A DNA stretch of 34,390 nt. Origin: Planctomycetota bacterium. GTDB taxonomy: Bacteria; Planctomycetota; UBA11346. The stretch is from positions 1 to 34,390 of the forward strand of contig JANQLF010000030.1 in the NCBI GenBank assembly GCA_028280785.1, read 5' to 3'. Below, piece after piece: positions 23,372 through 31,526 of the stretch; position 1 is the first letter of the stretch; every line of letters starts with the position of its first letter. The translations under genes were made by a program, and so were the position numbers. Below the pieces are notes generated by a model. That model saw nothing but the letters and a program-made list of their open reading frames with translations, was not told the origin of the DNA and ran no database searches.

Positions 23372-25564
23372 TCATTTGCCGGTGACGGTGCTTTGTGGCT
23401 GCACATTCGTTGCGAGCTTTTCGACAATAAGCTTTTTATTGCCTTTCATTATGGCTATATTTCCATGAATTGGGTTGTCCATATCAAAGCGAACACTTGC
23501 TTGACGACCATCTCCTAGATCAAGCTGAATAGAAATACTCTTATCTGATTGCATCTCTACATTTGCATCATGCATTTCTTTAAGCTCGCCTTTGTCACCG
23601 ACTTCTATTGCATGTATAAATAGGTCATTCTTTTGTGCTTGTGCAGGGCTCACTTCTAAGCGCCAGTTGCCAGTTAATAATTCAAATGCATCAGGACCCT
23701 TATGTTTTTTCTTAGCACCATCGATATATTTTTTGGTGATAGGAAAGTTTTTTCCATCAACCCATGCTGTTTTTCCGGGTCCACCAATTAATGCTTGTTT
23801 GGCGTTTTGGGGCCACAGTGTTTTGCAGTACATGACGCCATCTTGATGTTCAGCGCGCATGGTATTGTTTTCTAAACTTGGTTCATTTTGAGTATGAATT
23901 AACCAGGTTTTTTGATAATCAGCATTGGTACTACCGACTCGGTCTACAATGATAAAATGATTTGGATAAATGTAGCAGAATTGGCGGTTAACGAGCGTTG
24001 CTTTTTTATTACTATACACAGGTGTAGCGTCAGCATTCACATAGGTGTAGTGGTCATTGGTAGAAAAGGCACGGATGATACTGCCTTTTTCTTTATTTTG
24101 TCCGCCATCGTTATGTTTTGGCACATTGCCCCAATGATGGGGGAATTTCTCACCGGGCATTTTGATCAGTAAGCAATTATGAGCGACCGTGCGATTGTAA
24201 TATTCAGTATTATGCTGGGTGCTTGCCGCTTCGCGTTTGCGTCCACCAGTTTGATCACGTGTACCGGTGTCGAGTGCTAAAAAGCCTTTCTTATAAATAA
24301 TGAAATTCAATTCATCGAAGTGACCATGTCCAGCACCTTGGTGACCAGCGGTAAATAAGCAGTAGGTGTCATCTGCGCCAAAACCGGAACGCATAAAGAA
24401 TTGCCCAAGAAATTCAAAATGCCGTGCGTGAGCCCAGCTCTCATCCGGGGCAAATGGTTTGGCCTTGCTGCTCTCAGCCATTTTATCCCAATCGAGTAGG
24501 TAGGCGTAGAGATTTTCGAAAAAGAAACCGCCAAGCTTGGTGTCTTTGTTGAGCGTGCGAATATAGGCAGCGAGCTTTGATTGTTCGGGATTTGATTCGC
24601 CATAAAAATATTGAATTTGTGCTAAGTGATTATTGCTATAACCGGTTTTATTGGTGGTGTGATGCGTATCGCCTGGGCCATAACCATACATCTGCTTATC
24701 TTTGCCTAGGATGGTTCGCCACACAATCCAATTGGTGATATTGGCAATGTAGCTATAACGACCGGCTATATTTTCACCGATAGCCGATCGCCAAGTATGA
24801 ATGAGATTCCACTCACAGCGTGGATAGGCGCCAAAGACGTAGCCAAGCACAACGGCGCTCATGCCACCGTCATCGCCACCAGATTTTTTTCGAAATTCCT
24901 CAACAGCTTTAAAATCAGCCAGGCCTTCTTTCATCCATTGAACGCAGAGTTTATCGTCAATGCCATCACCGTGAAAGGTAAGCCCTGCGTACCATTTTAA
25001 ATTACGCACGCCGTAAAATCCACCGCCAGGGAAACCGTAATAATTTTCTCCACTTATTTTTTTATTTTTGGGATCATTCATTTTCTTAACATTGTCGATG
25101 ATGGCGGTGCCGATGCTTTTGCGTTCTTCTTCACTGAGATCATCATAGAGCCAATCGTAACCCATCATTAAAGAAATGCGGGCAAAGGAAAACCACGATA
25201 TGGCTTTCTTGGCCTGAAATTGTTTTTCAAGATGTTTGCTGCCTTCGCGGAGGACCCATAAAGCTTTCACTTTATATTTTTCATCACCATCAACGTAATA
25301 ACGAATCATGAGCGTAGGAATAGCGCATTCATAAACACAAAATTGTATGCTGCTGTGCTTGAGAAATTGATCAGCACTTTTTTTGGTTTCCGCATAGTGA
25401 TCAACAAGGGGGCCTTTGGCATTCTGCTTAATCAACGGTAAAATCTCTTTGTTGATAAACAGGCGTGGGTGATCAGAGCGGATCTTCTTGAGCCAATCGT
25501 CGGCTGCTGAAACTTGTACTAATATGCAGCATATGAGCGAAAGAAGACTCAGTGTTTTTCTCAT
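23372..25564 (-). CDS. Secreted heparinase II/III-like polysaccharide lyase
   Basis: 730 residues. The signal peptide (1-20, ending QVSAA) directs export. Residues about 25-370 form the helical alginate-lyase-like toroid (HPRLFINKEILPLIKQ; CEWNLIHTWRSAIGENIAGRY; GYSNNHLAQIQYFYGES). Residues about 385 onward form the heparinase II/III beta-sandwich, with the hallmark GHGHFDELNFIIYKKGFLALDTGTR around 412-436 and YYNRTVAHNCLLI. Lyases of this fold (PL8/12/15/17/21 types) cleave uronic-acid polysaccharides; which one cannot be read. The ATG at 25564 has GGGGA five bases upstream; one at 25567 is also possible. Upstream, a promoter (25638-25665) and a 12-bp palindrome suggest regulated transcription. 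The AraC gene just upstream on the same strand is a natural candidate regulator. Confidence 0.85.
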   Translation of the reverse strand: MRKTLSLLSLICCILVQVSAADDWLKKIRSDHPRLFINKEILPLIKQNAKGPLVDHYAETKKSADQFLKHSSIQFCVYECAIPTLMIRYYVDGDEKYKVKALWVLREGSKHLEKQFQAKKAISWFSFARISLMMGYDWLYDDLSEEERKSIGTAIIDNVKKMNDPKNKKISGENYYGFPGGGFYGVRNLKWYAGLTFHGDGIDDKLCVQWMKEGLADFKAVEEFRKKSGGDDGGMSAVVLGYVFGAYPRCEWNLIHTWRSAIGENIAGRYSYIANITNWIVWRTILGKDKQMYGYGPGDTHHTTNKTGYSNNHLAQIQYFYGESNPEQSKLAAYIRTLNKDTKLGGFFFENLYAYLLDWDKMAESSKAKPFAPDESWAHARHFEFLGQFFMRSGFGADDTYCLFTAGHQGAGHGHFDELNFIIYKKGFLALDTGTRDQTGGRKREAASTQHNTEYYNRTVAHNCLLIKMPGEKFPHHWGNVPKHNDGGQNKEKGSIIRAFSTNDHYTYVNADATPVYSNKKATLVNRQFCYIYPNHFIIVDRVGSTNADYQKTWLIHTQNEPSLENNTMRAEHQDGVMYCKTLWPQNAKQALIGGPGKTAWVDGKNFPITKKYIDGAKKKHKGPDAFELLTGNWRLEVSPAQAQKNDLFIHAIEVGDKGELKEMHDANVEMQSDKSISIQLDLGDGRQASVRFDMDNPIHGNIAIMKGNKKLIVEKLATNVQPQSTVTGK

Positions 25565-25609
25565 CATAATCCCCGTCTACTGGCTAAACAAACAGATGAT
25601 TTAATTGTG

Positions 25610-25621
25610 ACTTAATTAAGT
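25610..25621. promoter_or_regulatory. 12-bp palindrome, possible operator of the lyase gene
   Basis: ACTTAATTAAGT is a perfect palindrome. It lies about 17 bp downstream of the -10 box of the lyase promoter, roughly +10 to +20 of the predicted transcript, where a bound repressor would block elongation. AT-rich composition makes a chance origin possible. Confidence 0.35.
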
Positions 25622-25637
25622 GATGTAACTTCAGTAA

Positions 25638-25665
25638 TTTATACTAATCCGTATCTTACTTGCAA
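25638..25665 (-). promoter_or_regulatory. Promoter of the heparinase-like lyase gene
   Basis: On the minus strand, -35 box TTGCAA (25660-25665, 4/6 to consensus) and -10 box TATAAA (25638-25643, 5/6) are 16 bp apart. Predicted start of transcription is near 25631, giving a leader of about 65 bases before the ATG at 25564. Confidence 0.5.
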
Positions 25666-25675
25666 GATGCCGTCA

Positions 25676-26500
25676 TTAGATGGTGAGGCGATATTGTCCT
25701 GGTGTACTGCCGGTCTCATCCTTGAAGCAGCGAATAAACCAAGAGGTATTGCTGATACCGCAGAGTCTGGCTATGTCCTCAATGCTAAATTGTGGATCAG
25801 ATAATAACTGCTTGGCTCTTTTGACGCGCTCCTGACGTAACCAAGAATCATAACCACCTTCATGATATTGTTTAAATAGACGACTGACGTGGCCGGGGTG
25901 AATATCGAGGACTTCAGCAATGCCGTTACGATCAATATCTTGGTCGAGGTGCTCACGTGCATGTTCGCAGCAAGCTAGGTAAGTGCGATAGGATTTGCTG
26001 AGCACTTGTTGTGGTGTATGTAATAAGTGACTCAGGCTCAAGCCAATTAATGAATGCATATGTAGAAAGAAAAGTTCGGGCGATTTGTCGAAGTCTGGTT
26101 CCTGAAAGAATTGCTGAAGTAATTCGCTGGGTAGCGCATTTTTTTCAAGATAATATTTGGTGCCATTATCATTTACGGTGATTAATGTAATTGAAGGCTG
26201 CCATTCAATTTTACACAGACTAAAATGCTTATCACTGTTACGCATCATCCATTGGTCCGTTTTAAAATAGAAAAATTTTTTGCGGCCAATGCTCTCAAAT
26301 GTCCAGTCTTGAGCGTCATTCGTGCACGCATATTCCAGGCGGCCGCTCATAGGCCATAAGATGCCAGCGCTGATGGATGTATTGCTGGGGCGCGTTGCTT
26401 TCGGCATCTTATTTAGATTGGGGTAGACGAGTTCCTGCGCCTGCCAACGCGCTGCCAACGCTTTGATTTCTTGATTGATCTGCTCTTCGTTGAAGATCAT
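25676..26500 (-). CDS. AraC family transcriptional regulator
   Basis: 274 residues. The C-terminal DNA-binding domain has two helix-turn-helix units: GIAEVLDIHPGHVSRLFKQY and, after RVKRAKQLLSD, IEDIARLCGISNTSWFIRCF followed by KDETGSTPGQYR. The N-terminal 170 residues differ from the other two AraC proteins here (RLEYACTNDAQDWTFESIG; FYFKTDQWMMRNSDKHF) and form an unassigned sensory domain. It is divergent from the all-helical 446-aa protein across 79 bp and ends 111 bp before the start of the lyase gene on the same strand, so either could be its target. The start at 26500 has no clear Shine-Dalgarno. Confidence 0.9.
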   Translation of the reverse strand: MIFNEEQINQEIKALAARWQAQELVYPNLNKMPKATRPSNTSISAGILWPMSGRLEYACTNDAQDWTFESIGRKKFFYFKTDQWMMRNSDKHFSLCKIEWQPSITLITVNDNGTKYYLEKNALPSELLQQFFQEPDFDKSPELFFLHMHSLIGLSLSHLLHTPQQVLSKSYRTYLACCEHAREHLDQDIDRNGIAEVLDIHPGHVSRLFKQYHEGGYDSWLRQERVKRAKQLLSDPQFSIEDIARLCGISNTSWFIRCFKDETGSTPGQYRLTI

Positions 26501-26579
26501 CCCATTATGTTAGGATCCGACTATCAATTGCAACAAAACAGCTATAGATACAAGGTAAAACCTGATACGCTAGTCCTTT

Positions 26580-27920
26580 ATGAGTGAACTTACTATTACT
26601 ACGTCAGCAGCTGTTGAGGCTGCTCAGGTCAATCTGATAGCTCAGTTGGACCATGTTTTTCCACGCCTTGCCTTACAGGAGCCAACCGGTCCTGATCGTG
26701 GCGGAGAAGATGAGGCGAACTTTTCACTGTCGTGGTTAGCGGCCGAACAGCTACAACCGACACCTGAACGTCGTGCGTTTTTAGATGATTGCTTTCATCA
26801 GTTGCAGCGCTGGGTGCGTGAGGATTGCTATAAAGGTTATCAACCGATCCAAGAAGCCCATCATGGAACGGAACCGTTTTTATTATTTTTACCGCGCTAT
26901 GCGCAATTACCTGACGTAGATAAAGATGCTATTGCTGAATTAGTCTGTGGTGCTGCTGATTACATTTTAAATCGTGTGCCTGGTCAACCTCAGTGGTTTG
27001 ATTTTGAAAACGAACGCTTTGTCAGTTTAGACTTGGGTAGTAAGCGCGCGGAGCCGCGTGAGATTTGGTGTATTGAAACAGCAGATCATCTGCGTTTTAT
27101 TCATATTGCCTTGACTGCCTATGAATTAAGTGGTGACCAAGCTTACGCCGATTGGGCAGTTTTATATGCGAATAAACGTGCGCGCTTAATTAATGCATGG
27201 CCAGATAACGAACCGTTGCCGTGGGCATGGCGTCATGATGGCAGTGGATTGAGTAATGCAGTCGGTGATGGACGTAGTGATAATTTACTCGCACCACAAC
27301 ATCATTTAGAAGGTGATTTGTTAGCAGGTATAGAAAATTTATTGGCCTCTGGCGTGATGCAGGCTTTTGCTGGTGTGCAGGAAATCCAAGCAAGTTCTGA
27401 AATTAAGCAAGCAGCCGGACGCATTGCCAATGAATTAGCCGATCAAATGAATGATCCTTACGCTGATCCAGCGGCCTCGACGCTACGTTGCTATCGTCAA
27501 CATTTTGATACCGACATCGATGCAGTAATTTTAGAGCAATCTGCGCAGTGGTCTTACGACATTCCAGATCAACATTTAGTCATGCCAGCACAGGCGAAGC
27601 GCACCGATAAAGGTGTTGGCCGTCGTGCTGATATGCAACGTTGGTATGAAACCGATGGAGATTATTTAAAGCCAACGCAGCAACCGTGCACGGCAGCACG
27701 AGCCTTGGCATTTGAAGTCAGCGGTGACGAGCAGCATTTATTGGCTGGGATCGAATTAGCGACTAAACGTTATACAGTTGCGAGACGCGGATTGCGTTGT
27801 GGCCGCGAACATGCCGACATGGGCTCATCAATTGCCGCATGCGCAGCAGGTCATGGGCGTAATTGGGGCACCGGTAATGTGACGGGCGTCTTGGATGCTT
27901 TAATCGAATCAAAAGATTAA
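26580..27920 (+). CDS. All-helical, (alpha/alpha)6-type protein, probable glycan-active enzyme
   Basis: 446 residues with no signal peptide. Repeating helical hairpins (FLDDCFHQLQRWVREDCYKGY; AIAELVCGAADYILNRVPG; RFIHIALTAYELSGDQAYADW; ARALAFEVSGDEQHLLAGIELA) point to a six-hairpin toroid. Aromatic and acidic clusters (PQWFDFENERFVSLDLG; WAWRHDGSGLSNAVGDGRSD; RCGREHADMGSSIAACAAGHG) may line a cleft. I recognise no specific family and cannot state a reaction. No Shine-Dalgarno is seen before the ATG at 26580. It is divergent from an AraC regulator, and the FG-GAP gene follows 20 bp downstream, so those two are probably one unit. Confidence 0.65.
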   Translation: MSELTITTSAAVEAAQVNLIAQLDHVFPRLALQEPTGPDRGGEDEANFSLSWLAAEQLQPTPERRAFLDDCFHQLQRWVREDCYKGYQPIQEAHHGTEPFLLFLPRYAQLPDVDKDAIAELVCGAADYILNRVPGQPQWFDFENERFVSLDLGSKRAEPREIWCIETADHLRFIHIALTAYELSGDQAYADWAVLYANKRARLINAWPDNEPLPWAWRHDGSGLSNAVGDGRSDNLLAPQHHLEGDLLAGIENLLASGVMQAFAGVQEIQASSEIKQAAGRIANELADQMNDPYADPAASTLRCYRQHFDTDIDAVILEQSAQWSYDIPDQHLVMPAQAKRTDKGVGRRADMQRWYETDGDYLKPTQQPCTAARALAFEVSGDEQHLLAGIELATKRYTVARRGLRCGREHADMGSSIAACAAGHGRNWGTGNVTGVLDALIESKD

Positions 27921-27940
27921 CGAACTAGCGAGAAGCTTCT

Positions 27941-29149
27941 ATGATTCTGAATGGATTTAGTATTACTGTAGCAACCATGTTGATGTGGATTGTGGCTACT
28001 TCGGCACTTTCTTCAGCAGAAAAATGGAAGCAGTTTGCTAATATACCAGGGTCAAGTGGTTGGCAATGTAATGTCATTTGTCCTGATCCTCAAGATCACG
28101 GACCAGATGGTTTTAATGCCCATGATTGGGATGGTGATGGTGATTTGGATGTATTAGTGAATTATGAAGAAGGTGGTTACAGCCGTTTGTTTTTTAATCC
28201 TGGGAAAGGTAGCGTACGTAAATTATGGAATGAGTACATTGAGTTTAAAAATCATGGTAAATGTGAAGACTCAAGTATTGGTGATTTGGATAATGATGGA
28301 GATATAGATTATGTAGCCAATGGAGGTCATATTTATTTTAATCCAGGTAAGGATAAGATAAAAAACGTAGAAGAGTGGCAGAAAATAACGTTATTTTCTC
28401 GAGAGCAGCGTTGCCCTGTAATAAGTGACATTGATGGTGATGGTCTTAATGACCTTATCGTTGGTGGTAGGACCTGGTATAAACAGCCGAATAAAGACAA
28501 GTATAAGCCTTCTCATTGGAAGGCGTTTGAGTTAGGAAAATGTAAATGGGCTATGAGTTGTTACGTTATCGATATGGATGCTGATGGCGATAAAGATATA
28601 CTCGTCCAGGAGCGTAAGGTGAAAGGAACATTTTATTATATCAATCCTGGACAGGAGAAAGTCTATACAAAATGGCAAGAACAAATAATTGATAAAGACA
28701 TAAAGGGTATGTTTTTGGCCGTAGCTGATATTAATGGCGATGATCAGTTGGATTTAGTGAAAGCTATGCCTGGCGGCGCCCGATTATTTCTGCGTACAAA
28801 CCAGAAGGGTGCTCCTGATTATAATCGGATTGATATCAAAAAGCCACCAGGTGCCAAAGATCAATCAAAGGGTGTTGGGGTTTTGAACATGGGTAAGGCG
28901 GTCAATCCTGAAATTGTGATTATTCCTGAATACAAAGGCCAGTTATGGACTATTTCTTTAAGTGAGACGGGTAAATGGACAAGTTCTTTAATGGACATTC
29001 CCCATGCATCATCGCGAGGAAAAATGGACAATGCCTATTTACACGATCTTGATGGTGATGGTGATTTGGACATTGCCACAACCGAGGAGAATAGTGGTTG
29101 GGGAGTTATCTGGTTTGAGAACCCTGGTGTTGGGAAAGCAAAGAAATAG
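27941..29149 (+). CDS. Secreted FG-GAP/VCBS repeat beta-propeller protein
   Basis: 402 residues. An N-terminal signal peptide (about residues 1-26, ending TSALSSAE) is followed by six blades, each with a calcium-loop motif: DWDGDGDLD (62-70), DLDNDGDID (115-123), DIDGDGLND (163-171), DMDADGDKD (211-219), DINGDDQLD (263-271) and DLDGDGDLD (369-377). Several blades also carry a recurring FNPGK/INPGQ/ENPG turn. Such propellers bind ligands or glycans at the cell surface; no catalytic residues are visible. The gap between repeats five and six suggests a seventh degenerate blade. The ATG is directly preceded by a perfect palindrome AGAAGCTTCT (27931-27940) that contains the weak AGAAG ribosome site. 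It follows the helical enzyme gene by 20 bp. Confidence 0.85.
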   Translation: MILNGFSITVATMLMWIVATSALSSAEKWKQFANIPGSSGWQCNVICPDPQDHGPDGFNAHDWDGDGDLDVLVNYEEGGYSRLFFNPGKGSVRKLWNEYIEFKNHGKCEDSSIGDLDNDGDIDYVANGGHIYFNPGKDKIKNVEEWQKITLFSREQRCPVISDIDGDGLNDLIVGGRTWYKQPNKDKYKPSHWKAFELGKCKWAMSCYVIDMDADGDKDILVQERKVKGTFYYINPGQEKVYTKWQEQIIDKDIKGMFLAVADINGDDQLDLVKAMPGGARLFLRTNQKGAPDYNRIDIKKPPGAKDQSKGVGVLNMGKAVNPEIVIIPEYKGQLWTISLSETGKWTSSLMDIPHASSRGKMDNAYLHDLDGDGDLDIATTEENSGWGVIWFENPGVGKAKK

Positions 29150-29157
29150 TTAATAAC

Positions 29158-29180
29158 AGTTTGGTTTAATTAATCAAACT
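29158..29180. terminator. Hairpin at a convergent junction, possible bidirectional terminator
   Basis: AGTTTGGTT (29158-29166) pairs with AATCAAACT (29172-29180), nine pairs with one G-T wobble, loop five. It lies just after the FG-GAP stop and contains the TGA of the convergent isomerase gene. No strong T run follows on either strand, so terminator activity is uncertain. Confidence 0.4.
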
Positions 29181-29905
29181 AAAGTATTTAAATATTCGAG
29201 GCTAATTTTAACGGACTCAAGTATATCGCGATCACTATTATCTAATTCTATAAAAGCGTACTCGGCGTGTTTGGCATGCTTAATAATTGCTGGAATATCA
29301 AGTTTACCGAGACCGAGGGGGCACATGGTGTCTTCGTTGCTGCCAATGGGGCCATCTTTAATGTGAATTAAAGGAACTTTCTCACCTAATTCGTCAAGTA
29401 CACTTGCAGGATCGCTGCCACCAACCGCTGCCCAGTAAGTATCAATTTCAAATGCTAAATCGTCACCAACTTCATCCATCATAATTTGATAGCCACGCTT
29501 ACCATCGTAAAGTTCGGCTTCAAACCAATGGTTGTGGTAGCATAATTGCACGCCAGCTGCTTTGGCGTTAGCGACGCCTTGTTTTAATAAAGCGCAGTAA
29601 GCTTTAATGTTGTCTAATGTTTTGAAATCCTCTTGCCAATTTTGCGGCGAGAAAACCACGTAACGTTGTAAGCCACAGGCAACGGCTTGGTCTAAAGCTT
29701 TCTTTGATTCATCGTCAATTGGGAGCGGACCACCACCGCTGGCGTTCTTGATGTTATTATCGGCGAGAATTTTGGCCTTTTCATCATCATAGGACATGGC
29801 GCCTTCGACGTATTCGAGGCCGATGTCACCGAGAAACTTCATGGTTCCGGCGAAGTCTTCTTTGAGTTCATTGCGTACGGTAAAAAGCTGGAGTCCGATC
29901 TTCAT
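29174..29905 (-). CDS. Sugar phosphate isomerase/epimerase family protein (TIM barrel)
   Basis: 243 residues of the xylose-isomerase-like TIM-barrel superfamily. The conserved LCYHNHWFE (121-129) is typical, with the Asp of FEIDTYW (155), His181 of IHIKDG and Glu220 of FIELDNS as likely metal ligands. Members isomerise or epimerise sugars, inosose or ketoacids; the closest pattern is the IolE/3-ketosugar type, but this is not specific. It is only distantly similar to the isomerase at 7.3 kb. AAGGG lies six bases before the ATG at 29905, which also matches the family N-terminus MKIGLQLFTVR; an ATG seven codons earlier is less likely. Cytoplasmic. The divergent region upstream carries a TATAAT and a strong palindrome. 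Confidence 0.82.
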   Translation of the reverse strand: MKIGLQLFTVRNELKEDFAGTMKFLGDIGLEYVEGAMSYDDEKAKILADNNIKNASGGGPLPIDDESKKALDQAVACGLQRYVVFSPQNWQEDFKTLDNIKAYCALLKQGVANAKAAGVQLCYHNHWFEAELYDGKRGYQIMMDEVGDDLAFEIDTYWAAVGGSDPASVLDELGEKVPLIHIKDGPIGSNEDTMCPLGLGKLDIPAIIKHAKHAEYAFIELDNSDRDILESVKISLEYLNTLV

Positions 29906-29939
29906 CTGCTGCCCTTTCGTGCTCATACGCTAAGCCCTG

Positions 29940-29991
29940 ATTATAACTGTAAATGCAGTAATATTTCTGAATTTTGATACATTTGTGTATC
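29940..29991 (-). promoter_or_regulatory. Promoter and palindromic operator candidate of the isomerase gene
   Basis: On the minus strand a perfect -10 box TATAAT (29940-29945) lacks a recognisable -35 box. The 16-bp palindrome GATACA-TTTG-TGTATC (29976-29991) is centred about 50 bp upstream of the predicted transcription start, where activators usually bind. Further out, TTTGAC (30023-30028) and GTCAAA (30043-30048) form another inverted pair nearer the divergent coiled-coil genes. Confidence 0.4.
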
Positions 29992-30073
29992 CCAATGGTC
30001 TACTAAAGATAGATGAGCCGCATTTGACTTGTGTTGCGCCGGGTCAAACTCGTTCCGGAATCCGGGGTGACTC

Positions 30074-30799
30074 ATGTATGTAAGAATTATCATGCTGATA
30101 ACTGTATGTATGTGCAGTGTTTGTTCAGCTGAAACTGAGTTGCCTGAAAAAATTAAGAAGGCAAAAGAGCGCTGCGAAAAGGCGACCTTGGCCCTTGTCA
30201 TGGATATGAAGGCGAAAGAGGCGAAGATAAAAGCGGTCTATCGCAAGGCCCTTGAACGAGAGTTAAAGCTCGCAAAGAAAAATGAAAATGCCGATCTCAT
30301 TGCTACGCTAGAGCAAGAGATCGAAGACGTCTTTAAAGCAGATGCGGCTGCAGATCTTTTTGGTGAGGTGCTTGTCGAAGAGGCTGAAGTCCGTGCTGGC
30401 ATTACAAAGGTGAAACCTTCAAAAACACCAATTCGCTGTTTCAGTGTTTGGACTGGAACAGAAATAGATAAGTTTGCGCTTATTAAAAAGGTAAACGATG
30501 CGGTTGTCGATCCCAAAACAAATACGGCTACCTTTACCTTTGCCCAGCTTCGGGAAATATGCGGTAGACCGGATGGTACCTTGTATGTGAATTTTAAAAT
30601 GGGTAAACGAGAAATGTTTTACACCGATCAACGCAGGGCATCTACCAAATTTCGATCTAGCAATACAGGTGACCCGGATGCTTTTTCAATCGACAATTCT
30701 GTATCGCTTGATGAGCAGGTGGTTATTAATAACGAATTAGCGCTGCAGGTTTATTTAAAGCTGGTTCAAGATAATAAAGAAGTGGTGAATAAGAAGTGA
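30074..30799 (+). CDS. Secreted coiled-coil protein of unknown family, first of tandem paralogs
   Basis: 241 residues. A signal peptide (1-19, CMCSVCSAE) is followed by about 75 residues of charged heptad-like helix (KIKKAKERCEKATLALVMDM; YRKALERELKLAKKNENADL) and then an alpha/beta C-terminal domain of about 130 residues. That domain begins at PSKTPIRCFSVWTG and includes TATFTFAQLREICGRPDGTL, LYVNFKMGKREMFYTDQRRA and a closing NNELALQVYLKLVQDN. The downstream gene encodes a homolog with the same order. I recognise no family and see no catalytic motif. The ATG at 30074 is preceded by GGGGTG four bases upstream. The second gene starts 4 bp after this stop. Confidence 0.7.
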   Translation: MYVRIIMLITVCMCSVCSAETELPEKIKKAKERCEKATLALVMDMKAKEAKIKAVYRKALERELKLAKKNENADLIATLEQEIEDVFKADAAADLFGEVLVEEAEVRAGITKVKPSKTPIRCFSVWTGTEIDKFALIKKVNDAVVDPKTNTATFTFAQLREICGRPDGTLYVNFKMGKREMFYTDQRRASTKFRSSNTGDPDAFSIDNSVSLDEQVVINNELALQVYLKLVQDNKEVVNKK

Positions 30800-30803
30800 C
30801 GAA

Positions 30804-31523
30804 ATGAAATGCCTTTGTGCCTTCCTAATGTTATTGATTAGCTATTCGCTGACCGCCGAAGAGGAGTTGAGCGAGAAAATTCAGAAAGCTAAACAACGCT
30901 TTGAGCAAGAACATAAAAAACTCATCTTAGATGTGCAAGATGCTGAGGATAAATTAAAGGCAAATTATCGAAAGGTCTTGGAGCGCGAGCTTAAGTCAGC
31001 AAAAAAGAAGGGTGATACGGCATTGGCAGCAGCCATTGATAAAGAATTGAAGCAATTGGTTGAGATTAATGCAGCAGAAGATCTGTTTGGTGTCGAGGCA
31101 GTGGCCGATGCTAAGGCGAAAAGTGGTTCCTTGAGCATAGGACCATCGAAGATCCCAATTCGCATCCATAATATTTGGAGTGGATTCGAAATTCCAAATA
31201 AAGGTGAATTACGGGAAAAAGTCTATAACACTTTTGTTGATGCTCAAACAAATACAGCGAAGTTTACAATGAAAGAAATGCGCAAGATGTGTGGTGTTCC
31301 GCACGATCACAGTCTCTATGTTTCTTTCGAGATGAATGGTCGTATCATGTATTACACTGACAGTAGACGCAAGCCGTCGTTTAAAGACGAGGCAGGACCA
31401 GATGATTTTGGGCTTCAATTGTCACGCAACCCAGATGAAACCGTCATTGTTAATTATGAAATTGCCTTGCAGGAATACCTGAAGGTAAAGAAGGGCGATA
31501 ACGAAGCTGCTAATAAAAAATGA
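30804..31523 (+). CDS. Secreted coiled-coil protein of unknown family, second of tandem paralogs
   Basis: 239 residues, homologous along its length to the preceding protein. Signal peptide 1-18 (FLMLLISYSLTAEE), then the coiled-coil region (ELSEKIQKAKQRFEQEHKKL; YRKVLERELKSAKKKGDTAL), then the shared C-terminal domain: PSKIPIRIHNIWSGFEIP, NTAKFTMKEMRKMCGVP, LYVSFEMNGRIMYYTDSRR and VIVNYEIALQEYLKV. Conserved in both are YRKxLERELKxAKK, AAxDLFG, PSKxPIR, W(T/S)G, TNTAxFT, Y(F)YTDxRR and NxExALQxYLK. Identity is moderate, so the duplication is old and both copies appear intact and selected. Function unknown. Its stop is 3 bp from that of the convergent AraC gene. Confidence 0.7.
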   Translation: MKCLCAFLMLLISYSLTAEEELSEKIQKAKQRFEQEHKKLILDVQDAEDKLKANYRKVLERELKSAKKKGDTALAAAIDKELKQLVEINAAEDLFGVEAVADAKAKSGSLSIGPSKIPIRIHNIWSGFEIPNKGELREKVYNTFVDAQTNTAKFTMKEMRKMCGVPHDHSLYVSFEMNGRIMYYTDSRRKPSFKDEAGPDDFGLQLSRNPDETVIVNYEIALQEYLKVKKGDNEAANKK

Positions 31524-31526
31524 TGC

